The notes under the pieces: generated by a model
Database searches by the model: none
What the model saw: the letters and a program-made list of their open reading frames with translations, nothing else
Told to the model about the DNA's origin: nothing
In this document: positions 1-6,592 of the stretch, in pieces
Numbering within the stretch: position 1 is the stretch's first letter
Layout of the letters: each line of letters opens with the position of its first letter
DNA from: CAZSIA01 sp045126355
GTDB lineage: Bacteria; Bacillota_I; Bacilli_A; Acholeplasmatales; Anaeroplasmataceae
Direction of reading: 5' to 3'
Assembly (NCBI GenBank): GCA_045126355.1
Contig: JBGVOE010000071.1
Coordinates: forward strand, 1-9,615
DNA: 9,615 bases
Made by a program: the position numbers and the translations under genes

Positions 1-886
1 TATAATTATGTATTTTATAACTTTGTACAGCGAAATAATTATTGTTTTCTTCTTTATATAAAAAGGCATTTAAATTAAATTCTTGATCAACAATATTATT
101 AATCACTAACTTGTCCTCATAATATACGGACTCATAATCTAGGTCATTTCCATTTAAATCACTAAGATATGCCTTAGGAATTAAACCATCAGTATCCTCT
201 TCTAAAATCATTTCTAAATCGACTGTATCATCAGGATTTTGGATTAAATTGTAATTCATACTTCCAACACCTAAATACTGGTAAGAAGAAACTGTTGAAA
301 CACTAACTTCAAAACTATCAACAATATTATCTTTTTCATCTTTTGTAATAACTTCAAATATAGTATTTTCATCTACATTATAAAAAGTAATAAAATCATG
401 ATTTAAAGTTTTAATTTCTTCTGTTTCTTTATTTATAACTATCGTATAAAAACCATCATTTAAATCTTTTTCAAAGTTAATTTTTACATTTTCAGTCAAT
501 AAATCGTCTACTTCTTCATATTCAACGTAGTAATTTATGTATTGAATAGATCCAAAATCAATAACATCATCAACAGGATCTATTACTATAGCTCCAACCC
601 CTAAAGCAGCAACTAAGGCAATTGAGGCTGATGCGGTTGTAGTAGCGGCAGTATTAACTCCAGTTTTTATATTATTTAATTTTTTTCTTAAAGAGTCCGG
701 CTTTTCAATTGAGGTCTTTTTAGGAGTTTCATCAAGCATTCTTATTTGGATTTCATTAACCTTAAAGTCTTCCATATTATTACTGATAATTTCTTTAATT
801 TTAAATTCCTCAGCTTCAAAGTACTGTATTTCATCTATAATTTGATTTTCAGAAACACTATATTCTTCATTCTCGATTCTTTTCAT
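1..886 (-). CDS. Partial membrane-anchored hypothetical protein with acidic extracellular region (C-terminus off window)
   Basis: An open frame of 295 codons runs off the left edge without a stop, so the C-terminus is missing. The start is set by a perfect AGGAGG at 895-900, 8 bases before the ATG. Residues 1-75 are charged and predicted cytoplasmic (start MKRIENEEYS). About residues 78-103 form one hydrophobic segment, rich in Ala, Thr and Ser and then Val and Ile. The rest is acidic, rich in Asn, Asp, Glu and Tyr, with alternating beta-type patterns typical of stacked immunoglobulin-like surface domains. There is no N-terminal signal peptide, so the single internal segment probably anchors it as a type II membrane protein. 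No family or catalytic motif was recognised. It stands alone, separated from nrdG by a terminator, with its own promoter. A surface or adhesin-like role is inference only. Confidence 0.8.
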   Translation of the reverse strand, partial: MKRIENEEYSVSENQIIDEIQYFEAEEFKIKEIISNNMEDFKVNEIQIRMLDETPKKTSIEKPDSLRKKLNNIKTGVNTAATTTASASIALVAALGVGAIVIDPVDDVIDFGSIQYINYYVEYEEVDDLLTENVKINFEKDLNDGFYTIVINKETEEIKTLNHDFITFYNVDENTIFEVITKDEKDNIVDSFEVSVSTVSSYQYLGVGSMNYNLIQNPDDTVDLEMILEEDTDGLIPKAYLSDLNGNDLDYESVYYEDKLVINNIVDQEFNLNAFLYKEENNNYFAVQSYKIHNY

Positions 887-929
887 TAATACCACCTCCT
901 AACATAAGAGTTTTTGTATCTTTGATTTT

Positions 930-938
930 ATTATATCA
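930..938 (-). promoter_or_regulatory. Extended -10 promoter of the left-edge membrane protein
   Basis: On the minus strand the sequence reads TGATATAAT, a TGn-extended -10 with a consensus TATAAT hexamer at 930-935. The -35 hexamer 17 bases upstream (TTTCAA) is poor, as is common for extended -10 promoters. Transcription would start near 923, leaving about 37 bases of leader including the AGGAGG site. The bases further upstream (939-1106) are very AT-rich. They hold only a 7-bp inverted repeat (TTGATTT at 964-970, AAATCAA at 980-986), and no gene was seen there. Confidence 0.55.
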
Positions 939-1106
939 TTATTGTATTTCATTTGAAAAGAAATTGATTTACATTTTTAAAATCAAAATTTTTTTAAAAA
1001 AAACTACTTAATATCATGATTTAAAATTTTATTTAATAGAAGTTTATTATGAATATAAATATACTTATAAGAATAGCAATAATAAAAATAATTTTACATC
1101 AAAATA

Positions 1107-1130
1107 AAAAGGCTCAACTAGGAGCCTTTT
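1107..1130 (-). terminator. Rho-independent terminator of nrdD-nrdG
   Basis: A 9-bp stem (AAAAGGCTC at 1107-1115 with GAGCCTTTT at 1122-1130) closes a 6-base loop. In the minus-strand transcript it is followed by TTTTT-A-TTTT. The first arm overlaps the nrdG stop codon, so termination directly follows translation. Confidence 0.85.
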
Positions 1131-1683
1131 ATTCTATAGGTTTAAATTCTTTATATGCATTTAGTGGTGATAAAACTATTTTGCCTTCTTTTAAAGATTC
1201 TTGAACTAAAATAATTCTTTGATTTGATGATCCTCTAAATTTTAGACTTAAATTTTTTAATTCTTCAACAAATCTTCCATCAACTAATACATCAATATTA
1301 TTTAAAATATCATAAGTAACTTCACAATGAACTTTTCCGTTAGGATTATGGATATCTTCATCAAGTAAATATCCAGAATACATCCAAATAGTTTTATTAG
1401 GATAAGCTTCTTTAACTCTTTTAATAAATTCAACTACGCCTCTTTGATTTTCAACTTCAAATGGTTCTCCACCTAAAATTGTTAATCCATTTATATAAGA
1501 AGGAGCTAAAGCTTTTAAAATTTCTTCTTCTACTTCCTTAGTAAATTCTTTCCCGTAGTTAAAATTCCAAGTTTCAGGATTAAAACAATTTTTACAGTAA
1601 TTTCTACATCCTGATACAAATAAAGATACTCTTACACCTTCACCATTTGCAATATCGTATTTTTTAATATTTCCAAAATGCAT
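1129..1683 (-). CDS. nrdG: Anaerobic ribonucleoside-triphosphate reductase activating protein (radical SAM)
   Basis: This is the activase that uses a [4Fe-4S] cluster and S-adenosylmethionine to place the glycyl radical on NrdD, allowing deoxyribonucleotide synthesis without oxygen in the cytoplasm. The 184-residue product carries the radical-SAM CxxxCxxC motif (SGCRNYCKNCFNPETW; Cys26, Cys30, Cys33) and the SAM-binding GGEPF motif at residues 71-75. The length is normal for the family or slightly long. Its ATG shares one base with the TAA of nrdD (TAATG), which points to translational coupling. The upstream purine stretch (GAAAGAG) inside the end of nrdD is only a weak ribosome binding site, which fits coupling. 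A terminator hairpin overlaps its stop codon. Identification is secure. Confidence 0.96.
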   Translation of the reverse strand: MHFGNIKKYDIANGEGVRVSLFVSGCRNYCKNCFNPETWNFNYGKEFTKEVEEEILKALAPSYINGLTILGGEPFEVENQRGVVEFIKRVKEAYPNKTIWMYSGYLLDEDIHNPNGKVHCEVTYDILNNIDVLVDGRFVEELKNLSLKFRGSSNQRIILVQESLKEGKIVLSPLNAYKEFKPIE

Positions 1684-3860
1684 TATAAGTGTAATACTCT
1701 TTCTTTAATTTCTTGAGTTCTACCTTGATTCCAAAATTGTGAACCGATATAACCACAAGTTCTTCTTGCTACATTCATCTTAGATTGATCACGGTTTTTA
1801 CATTGTGGACATTCCCAAATTAATTTACCACCTTTATCAGTTACGATTTCAATTTCACCATCATAACCACAAACTTGGCAATAATCACTCTTAGTGTTTA
1901 ATTCAGCATACATAATGTTATCATAAATAAATTTCATAACTTGTAATACTGCTTCTAAGTTATTTTGCATATTAGGAACTTCTACATAACTAATAGCTCC
2001 ACCTGGTGATAATGCTTGGAATTTTGATTCTAAAGCTAATTTAGAGAAAGCGTCAATTTCTTCAGTAACATGAACATGATAACTATTAGTAATATAATTT
2101 TTATCAGTTACACCTGGAATAATTCCGTAACGAGTTTGTAGTGCTTTTGCGAATTTATATGTTGTACTTTCAAGTGGTGTACCATATAAAGAGTAGTCAA
2201 TGTTTTCAGCTTTTTTCCACTTAGCACATGCAGCATTTAAAGCTTTTAAAATTTCAATACCTAATTCTTCACCTTCAGCCTCAGTTAATTTCTTACCATT
2301 TAATTTATAAACAGTTTCCCATAAACCAGCATATCCTAATGAAATAGTAGAATATCCGCCGTGAAGTAATTTATCAATTTTTTCACCTTTTTTAAGACGA
2401 GCTAATGCACCATATTGCCATAAGATAGGAGCGACATCACTAACTGTACCTGTTAATCTTTCATGACGAGCTTGTAATGCACGATGACATAATTCTAATC
2501 TTTCATCTAAAATTTTCCAGAAATCATCTAAATCAGTTGCTGCACAAGCTACATCTACTAAGTTAATAGTAACTACACCTTGATTGAAACGTCCATAATA
2601 TTTAGGTTTTCCATCTTCATCAACATATGGAGTTAAAAAAGAACGACATCCCATACATGTGTAACAATTTCCGTTACCATTTTTATCGATTTTAAGTTGT
2701 AACATAATTTTTTCTGAAATATAGTCGGGTACCATTCTCTTCGCAGTACATTTTGCACTTAATTTAGTTAAGTAATAGTATTTAGAATCTTCATGAATGT
2801 TATCTTCTTCTAAAACATAAATAAGTTTAGGGAAGGCTGGAGTAATAGAAACTCCTTTTTCATTCTTAATACCTTCAATACGTTGAAGTAATGTTTCTTC
2901 AATCATAATAGCTAAGTCATCTTTAACTCTTTGATCTTTAGCTTCATTTAAATACATTAATACTGTAATGAAAGGAGCTTGACCATTAGTTGTCATTAAT
3001 GTAACAACTTGATATTGAATAGTTTGAATACCGCGCTTGATTTCTTCACGAACACGTTTTTCAACAATCTTTTCAATAACTTCATCATCTTCTTCAATTC
3101 CAGCAATTTTGAACTCTTCAATAGTGTTTTTTCTAATCTTTTGTCTTGAAACATCAACAAATGGTGCAAGGTGAGTTAGTGAAATACTTTGTCCACCATA
3201 TTGGCTTGATGCTACTTGAGCAATAATTTGCGTAGCGATATTACAAGCAGTTGAGAATGAGTGAGGTTTTTCAATCATAGTACCAGAAATAACTGTACCA
3301 TTTTGTAACATATCTTCTAAGTTAACTAAGTCACAGTTATGCATATGTTGTGCAAAATAGTCAGCATCATGGAAATGAATCATACCTTCATCATGAGCAT
3401 GGACAATATCTTCAGGTAATAAAATACGTTTTGTTAAGTCTTTACTAACTTCTCCAGCCATATAGTCACGTTGAACACTATTTACAACTGGGTTTTTATT
3501 TGAGTTTTCTTGTTTAATTTCTTCATTACAACACTCAATTAAAGATAAAATTTGAGCGTCTGTTGTATTTGATTTACGTAATAAATTATGTCTGTAACGA
3601 TAAGTAATGTAGTTTTTAGCTACACGATATGCGTTAACTCGCATAATTTCTTCTTCAACCATATCTTGAATTTCTTCTACATGAACAGCTCTTCCTAATC
3701 CTTCACATTTACTAATAACATTAGTAATGATCTTTTCGATTTGAGCTGGTTTTAATTGAAATTTTTTATCATCAACACTACCATTAGCGTTTAATAAGGC
3801 ATGTTCTATTTTTTCTCTATCAAAGTTTACTTCTTTACCACTTCGTTTAATAACTTTCAT
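1683..3860 (-). CDS. nrdD: Anaerobic (class III) ribonucleoside-triphosphate reductase
   Basis: This enzyme reduces ribonucleoside triphosphates to deoxyribonucleotides under anaerobic conditions using a glycyl radical. With the chosen start the protein has 725 residues, a normal class III length. An N-terminal ATP-cone (KVIKRSGKEVNFDREKI) covers roughly residues 2-90 and should mediate allosteric control. The catalytic barrel follows, with HNCDLVN (Cys176) and CMGCRSF (Cys405) as likely counterparts of the two active-site cysteines known from phage T4 NrdD. The C-terminus has a four-Cys zinc site (Cys661, 664, 684, 687) and the glycyl-radical motif RTCGY with Gly703. The ATG at 3860 is preferred because GGAGG lies 8 bases upstream and the ATP-cone begins immediately. 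The longer frame from 3914 adds 18 residues unlike the family. The stop codon overlaps nrdG by one base. Confidence 0.97.
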   Translation of the reverse strand: MKVIKRSGKEVNFDREKIEHALLNANGSVDDKKFQLKPAQIEKIITNVISKCEGLGRAVHVEEIQDMVEEEIMRVNAYRVAKNYITYRYRHNLLRKSNTTDAQILSLIECCNEEIKQENSNKNPVVNSVQRDYMAGEVSKDLTKRILLPEDIVHAHDEGMIHFHDADYFAQHMHNCDLVNLEDMLQNGTVISGTMIEKPHSFSTACNIATQIIAQVASSQYGGQSISLTHLAPFVDVSRQKIRKNTIEEFKIAGIEEDDEVIEKIVEKRVREEIKRGIQTIQYQVVTLMTTNGQAPFITVLMYLNEAKDQRVKDDLAIMIEETLLQRIEGIKNEKGVSITPAFPKLIYVLEEDNIHEDSKYYYLTKLSAKCTAKRMVPDYISEKIMLQLKIDKNGNGNCYTCMGCRSFLTPYVDEDGKPKYYGRFNQGVVTINLVDVACAATDLDDFWKILDERLELCHRALQARHERLTGTVSDVAPILWQYGALARLKKGEKIDKLLHGGYSTISLGYAGLWETVYKLNGKKLTEAEGEELGIEILKALNAACAKWKKAENIDYSLYGTPLESTTYKFAKALQTRYGIIPGVTDKNYITNSYHVHVTEEIDAFSKLALESKFQALSPGGAISYVEVPNMQNNLEAVLQVMKFIYDNIMYAELNTKSDYCQVCGYDGEIEIVTDKGGKLIWECPQCKNRDQSKMNVARRTCGYIGSQFWNQGRTQEIKERVLHL

Positions 3861-3888
3861 ACACTTTTCCTCCAACTTCATTTTACTA

Positions 3889-3897
3889 TTTATACCA
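3889..3897 (-). promoter_or_regulatory. Extended -10 promoter of nrdDG
   Basis: On the minus strand the sequence is TGGTATAAA, a TGn-extended -10 (hexamer 3889-3894). The -35 region 17 bases upstream (TTCTTG) is weak. The TGG is part of the CCAGT-N7-ACTGG dyad, so a protein bound there would block this promoter. Transcription would start about 3882, giving a short leader with the GGAGG site. Confidence 0.5.
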
Positions 3898-3911
3898 GTA
3901 TGGTTGACTGG
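3895..3911. promoter_or_regulatory. Candidate shared operator between nrdD and the Crp/Fnr-type regulator
   Basis: A 17-bp dyad, CCAGT at 3895-3899 and ACTGG at 3907-3911 with a 7-base spacer, overlaps the extended -10 of nrdD on one strand and the -35 of the divergent regulator on the other. The 17-bp size and the flanking Crp-family gene fit a regulator site. It does not match the FNR consensus TTGAT-N4-ATCAA, so which protein binds is unknown. Confidence 0.4.
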
Positions 3912-3932
3912 CAAGAATGATTATAGTATAAT
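3904..3932 (+). promoter_or_regulatory. SigA-type promoter of the Crp/Fnr-family regulator
   Basis: TTGACT at 3904-3909 (five of six consensus) is followed by exactly 17 bases and a perfect TATAAT at 3927-3932. It is the best promoter in the window. Transcription would begin about 3939. The -35 overlaps the CCAGT-N7-ACTGG dyad, consistent with repression of this promoter, for example by autoregulation. Confidence 0.8.
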
Positions 3933-3946
3933 TTAAGCGAAAGGTT

Positions 3947-3962
3947 CGTTGGAAAAACAACG
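3947..3962 (+). other. Small inverted repeat in the leader of the Crp/Fnr-family regulator
   Basis: CGTTG (3947-3951) and CAACG (3958-3962) can pair around a 6-base loop in the expected 5' leader, 14 bases before the start codon. The gene has no good Shine-Dalgarno sequence, so this weak hairpin could influence ribosome access, or it could be a second operator half-site pair. The function is speculative. Confidence 0.25.
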
Positions 3963-3976
3963 TATAAAATTTTATT

Positions 3977-4645
3977 ATGGAAAATCTAAAAGCAATAAAA
4001 AAATTAAATTTATTTAAAAATTTAGAGGAAAACGAAATTACGGCTCTACTACGTTGTTTTAGTCTAAAAATACTAAATTTTAAAGCAAAAAAGAAAATTG
4101 TAAGCCGCCAAGATCGTATTGAAAACATCTATATCGTTATATCTGGAAGTGCAAGAGAAACCTGGTTTAGTGAAGACGGAGACATCACAACAAGTATCGA
4201 TTATCGTGAAGGTGATATCATTGGGCTAGATTACGCAAGTGGAGCTCGAAAAACATTTTCAAACGATATTTTTGCGTTAGAAGACTTAATGGTTGTGGCT
4301 TTAGATAGTTTTAGATTCTTTAATCCTTGTAATAACTATTGCCCTAGACACACTAAAGTAATTAATAATGCCTTTGGTTATCTAGCAAAACAACACAATA
4401 AATTATTAAACAGAGTAAAAGAATTAACAATGCCAACAACAAAAGAAAAAGTAATGTGTTATTTAGCAAATGTCAGAGCCTATGTAAAATCAAATTCATT
4501 CGATATTCCTTATAACAGACAAGAGTTAGCTGATTATTTAGGAGTTGAACGAAGTGCGTTATCTAAAGAATTAAGCGAACTTCAAAAAAAGGGAATTATA
4601 ACTTTCCACAAAAATCATTTTGAAATAAAAAAGACACAACAATAA
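3977..4645 (+). CDS. Crp/Fnr-family transcriptional regulator
   Basis: The 222-residue product has the family layout: a cyclic-nucleotide-binding-type beta-roll (about residues 9-110), a dimerisation helix (125-150) and a C-terminal winged helix (about 178-218) with the HTH signature NRQELADYLGVERSALSKEL. It should bind DNA as a dimer. It lacks the N-terminal Cys cluster of E. coli FNR but has Cys27, Cys118, Cys122 and Cys161. Cys118 and Cys122 form a CxxxC pair in the hinge (NPCNNYCPRH). A PC..xCP hinge is, from memory, common in clostridial members of this family, and a redox or metal-sensing role is inference. The start matches the usual N-terminus of the family, but no Shine-Dalgarno sequence is evident. 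It is the only plus-strand gene seen, divergent from nrdDG and convergent with desulfoferrodoxin, so those genes are plausible targets. Confidence 0.92.
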   Translation: MENLKAIKKLNLFKNLEENEITALLRCFSLKILNFKAKKKIVSRQDRIENIYIVISGSARETWFSEDGDITTSIDYREGDIIGLDYASGARKTFSNDIFALEDLMVVALDSFRFFNPCNNYCPRHTKVINNAFGYLAKQHNKLLNRVKELTMPTTKEKVMCYLANVRAYVKSNSFDIPYNRQELADYLGVERSALSKELSELQKKGIITFHKNHFEIKKTQQ

Positions 4646-4664
4646 AAGTTGTGTCATTTTTCTT
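4626..4664. terminator. Bidirectional terminator between the Crp-type regulator and desulfoferrodoxin genes
   Basis: A perfect 8-bp stem, GACACAAC (4633-4640) with GTTGTGTC (4648-4655), encloses a 7-base loop that contains the regulator's TAA stop codon. It is followed by ATTTTTCTT on the plus strand and TTTTTTATTT on the minus strand. It can therefore end both convergent transcripts. The desulfoferrodoxin stop lies just beyond it at 4673. Confidence 0.9.
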
Positions 4665-4672
4665 ATTATAAA

Positions 4673-5041
4673 TTAATTACTCCATAAAGAGTGAAGGTTA
4701 CAATATTCATATGCTTTAACTAATTCTTCACCTTCAGCTAATAAGAATTCAGCATATGGAGCTTCACCTGGTTTAAGATATTTAACTTGTTTACCATGTG
4801 TAGTTTCAATAGCGATAAACATAATGTAGTGAACGTCTAACATTGGATGTTCAACAGCCCCAACGCTAACCATTACTTTATTTCCTTCTACTTTAACAAC
4901 AGGAACATGTTTTTCTCCTGCGCCATCATGTGTGTTAGGAACTAATTCTTCCATAACTTCCCCACAACAAATCATTTTAACTCCTGGATCCACTTCTTTT
5001 GTAATTAATTGTTTACAGTGTTTACATTGATAAAATTTCAT
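4673..5041 (-). CDS. dfx: Desulfoferrodoxin (superoxide reductase, two-iron type)
   Basis: This protein reduces superoxide to hydrogen peroxide without releasing oxygen, a typical defence of anaerobes; it takes electrons from rubredoxin or similar donors. The 122-residue product has the N-terminal desulforedoxin domain with the Fe(Cys)4 ligands Cys6, Cys9, Cys25 and Cys26. The catalytic neelaredoxin domain follows. There the iron ligands are His45, His65 (EHP), His71, Cys114 and His117 (CNLH), and the EKH motif at residues 43-45 includes the Lys44 expected to attract superoxide. All key residues are present and the length is typical. An AAAGGAG site lies about 9 bases before the ATG. It follows an uncharacterised gene by 32 bases and is probably read from both that gene's promoter and an overlapping local one. 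Confidence 0.95.
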   Translation of the reverse strand: MKFYQCKHCKQLITKEVDPGVKMICCGEVMEELVPNTHDGAGEKHVPVVKVEGNKVMVSVGAVEHPMLDVHYIMFIAIETTHGKQVKYLKPGEAPYAEFLLAEGEELVKAYEYCNLHSLWSN

Positions 5042-5065
5042 CTTTTAAAATCTCCTTTTTCTTTT

Positions 5066-5094
5066 ATTTTATCTTATATTTTTAATATATTCAA
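5066..5094 (-). promoter_or_regulatory. Possible internal promoter of the desulfoferrodoxin gene
   Basis: On the minus strand TTGAAT (5089-5094), a 17-base spacer and TAAAAT (5066-5071) overlap the last codons of the upstream gene. The match is decent but the region is very AT-rich, and the expected start point would lie only a few bases before the Shine-Dalgarno site. Separate induction of superoxide reductase is possible but unproven. Confidence 0.35.
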
Positions 5095-5556
5095 ATATTT
5101 TTTATTAATAACCAAATAATGTGGGTGATAATTTTCTTTATAAACCTTTGAATGACTAATTAAAATATCTCCACTATAAAAATATCCATCAATCGCAATC
5201 TTGTTTTCTAGACACTCTGTCTCTTTTAAAATTAACAGTTCTTTTTCTAAATAATAAAGATCATTTATATTATCACACGATTTAAAAAATACATCAATTA
5301 ATTCATCAAAAGAATGAAATTTTTCATAATATGGTTTTAAATAGATTCTTACATATTTATCTGAAATAGGTTCAACTAAATCATATTGATAATCTAAATC
5401 TTTAATCTCATTATATTCATTTATAATTCTAGTTTTAACTTTTTCTTTATCATTTATTAAATGAGATGGCCCAAGAATCGACTGCATTATTAACTTAATC
5501 TTATCTTCAATCTGCATCAAAGGATATTTTTTTAAATGTTGTTCTAAATATCCCAA
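5074..5556 (-). CDS. Uncharacterised protein with GPSHLI and SHSxxY signatures
   Basis: The product has about 160 residues, is soluble, and has no signal peptide or membrane segment. The N-terminus is helical and amphipathic (YPLMQIEDKIKLIMQS), followed by GPSHLIND. The C-terminal part contains ISHSKVYKENYHPHY. From memory, a widespread unannotated family in anaerobic Bacillota has the same pattern: a 'YQ..FG.GHLI.D' block early and 'SHS..YR..Y.PAYRV' at the end. The conserved His, Ser and Tyr residues suggest an enzyme, but no function is known to me. The start is uncertain. GTG at 5568 gives 164 residues. The TTG at 5556 is preferred because AAAGTGGTGAT, nearly the full anti-Shine-Dalgarno complement, lies just upstream and overlaps that GTG. 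The gene leads into desulfoferrodoxin with a 32-base gap, so a stress-related role is possible. Confidence 0.8.
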   Translation of the reverse strand: MGYLEQHLKKYPLMQIEDKIKLIMQSILGPSHLINDKEKVKTRIINEYNEIKDLDYQYDLVEPISDKYVRIYLKPYYEKFHSFDELIDVFFKSCDNINDLYYLEKELLILKETECLENKIAIDGYFYSGDILISHSKVYKENYHPHYLVINKKYLNILKI

Positions 5557-5579
5557 TCCAATCACCACTTTCTATCATA

Positions 5580-5588
5580 ATTATAACA
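5580..5588 (-). promoter_or_regulatory. Extended -10 promoter of the uncharacterised gene and desulfoferrodoxin
   Basis: On the minus strand the sequence reads TGTTATAAT, a TGn extension plus a consensus TATAAT (5580-5585). No convincing -35 is seen 16-18 bases upstream. Transcription would start around 5573, about 17 bases before the favoured TTG start codon and just ahead of its ribosome binding site. Confidence 0.5.
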
Positions 5589-5620
5589 TTTTAAGCCTTA
5601 TTTATCATAAAAAGTGCTCC

Positions 5621-5639
5621 AAAAAATTCGACAAGAATT
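5621..5639 (-). terminator. Weak terminator after the 8-TM membrane protein
   Basis: A short stem AATTC/GAATT (5625-5629 with 5635-5639) with a 5-base loop is followed in the minus-strand transcript by a short T run. With five pairs, only one of them G-C, it would be inefficient. Some read-through into the downstream gene is possible. Confidence 0.3.
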
Positions 5640-5655
5640 AACAAAACAAATAATA

Positions 5656-6528
5656 TTAATATATTTTTCTAATTTCTCTTATACCATTAACTATAATATT
5701 AACTGCTAATAAAAGTACAAATAACGAAACCACACCACCTGTAAATCCTAAAAACAATCTTCTTACAGTAATGTCCATATCAGCACCAAAAGCTGTTAAC
5801 ATAGTAGCCTCTAAAGTAATAATTGAAACACACGCTGATGTTAGGCTAATAGACTTAGCCGCAGAATATACTGGTGATTTAAGTTTTCGATATTTAAAAA
5901 AGTTAATAATCGCCAAAGTAAAGGCTGTAAAAGTATATGCAGCCAGTGCTATTGTTGTAATTTCATGGTGATTAAATGTCCTGTTCCAATAAACCATAAA
6001 AAATACCATAACCATTAATGCAAGGTTTAAAAATAACAACATCCATCCACAAAAACAATACTTTTTAAGTTCTAATTTAAGTTTTTCATTAGCTTCATTT
6101 GCAAGTGTATGTCTCATTAATAAATAGCGCATTACCGCTAATAGTAAATAATAAAGAAACATTGAATAAAACCAAAATGATTTATGATATAAACCAATGA
6201 AAAATTGAAATATAGCGTATACTATATTAAATACAAAAGTCCCACTTAAACTTATTTTCATTCTTAAGTGCCTATCACTAGTTAGTCTAACAATATATTT
6301 ATTTTCATTTTTTACCTTTTTAACAAATTTGATAATATTAGGAATTCTAAAAGAGACTACTGTAAGAGAGTAAGCCGATAATACATAAGCTATAATACTT
6401 ACAAAATGAGTTGTACCTAATGCAATCATTGACCACACTAATAATATAATAGAAATTATAGCAAGTGGTATCATTATTACAATATGTGGGTACAACAACT
6501 TAAGTCCTATTTTTTTCACCTTTTCCAT
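5656..6528 (-). CDS. Polytopic membrane protein of unknown function
   Basis: The 290-residue product has about eight predicted membrane helices, near residues 14-35, 42-60, 95-113, 118-138, 160-181, 190-211, 226-247 and 258-280. Short charged loops lie between them, and the N-terminus is basic (MEKVKKIG). Most loops are Lys/Arg-rich, and the Lys-rich stretch around residues 140-156 is probably cytoplasmic. No ABC, MFS or other transporter signature was recognised. The sequence SLTSACVSIITLEATMLTAFG in the seventh helix looks like a conserved block of an unnamed Bacillota membrane family, which is a recollection rather than a search result. AGGAGG lies 5 bases before the ATG. It follows the TetR gene after 64 bases containing a weak hairpin and no clear promoter, so it is probably expressed by read-through and controlled by that regulator, perhaps in export or envelope stress. 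Confidence 0.88.
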   Translation of the reverse strand: MEKVKKIGLKLLYPHIVIMIPLAIISIILLVWSMIALGTTHFVSIIAYVLSAYSLTVVSFRIPNIIKFVKKVKNENKYIVRLTSDRHLRMKISLSGTFVFNIVYAIFQFFIGLYHKSFWFYSMFLYYLLLAVMRYLLMRHTLANEANEKLKLELKKYCFCGWMLLFLNLALMVMVFFMVYWNRTFNHHEITTIALAAYTFTAFTLAIINFFKYRKLKSPVYSAAKSISLTSACVSIITLEATMLTAFGADMDITVRRLFLGFTGGVVSLFVLLLAVNIIVNGIREIRKIY

Positions 6529-6549
6529 AAATTCCTCCTATAAGAAAAG

Positions 6550-6582
6550 AAAACGAAGCCTTCTAGTATGAGACCTCGTTTT
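6550..6582 (-). terminator. Strand-specific weak terminator or attenuator after the TetR gene
   Basis: In the minus-strand RNA, AAAACGAGGUCU (6571-6582) pairs with AGGCUUCGUUUU (6550-6561) through 12 pairs including two G-U pairs, with a 9-base loop and a U/C-rich tail. On the plus strand those G-U pairs become A-C mismatches, so the structure works in one direction only. It lies between the TetR gene and the membrane protein gene. It probably reduces rather than abolishes transcription into the latter. Confidence 0.55.
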
Positions 6583-6592
6583 TCTTTAAACA

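Noticed and set aside
964..986. TTGATTT/AAATCAA inverted repeat as an FNR-type operator.
   Set aside because: The spacing and arms do not match TTGAT-N4-ATCAA, and such repeats are expected by chance in sequence this rich in A and T.
3861..3914. An 18-codon N-terminal extension of nrdD starting at 3914.
   Set aside because: It reads through the nrdD promoter and dyad, has no ribosome binding site, and the ATP-cone begins right at the ATG at 3860, which has GGAGG upstream.
3886..4128. An 80-codon minus-strand frame opposite the Crp/Fnr-type regulator.
   Set aside because: It is the antisense of a clear coding region, with a low-complexity product rich in Phe, Ile and Ser and no ribosome binding site.
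5771..5971. A 66-codon plus-strand frame inside the 8-TM membrane protein gene.
   Set aside because: It lies opposite a convincing membrane protein, with no plus-strand promoter or ribosome binding site.
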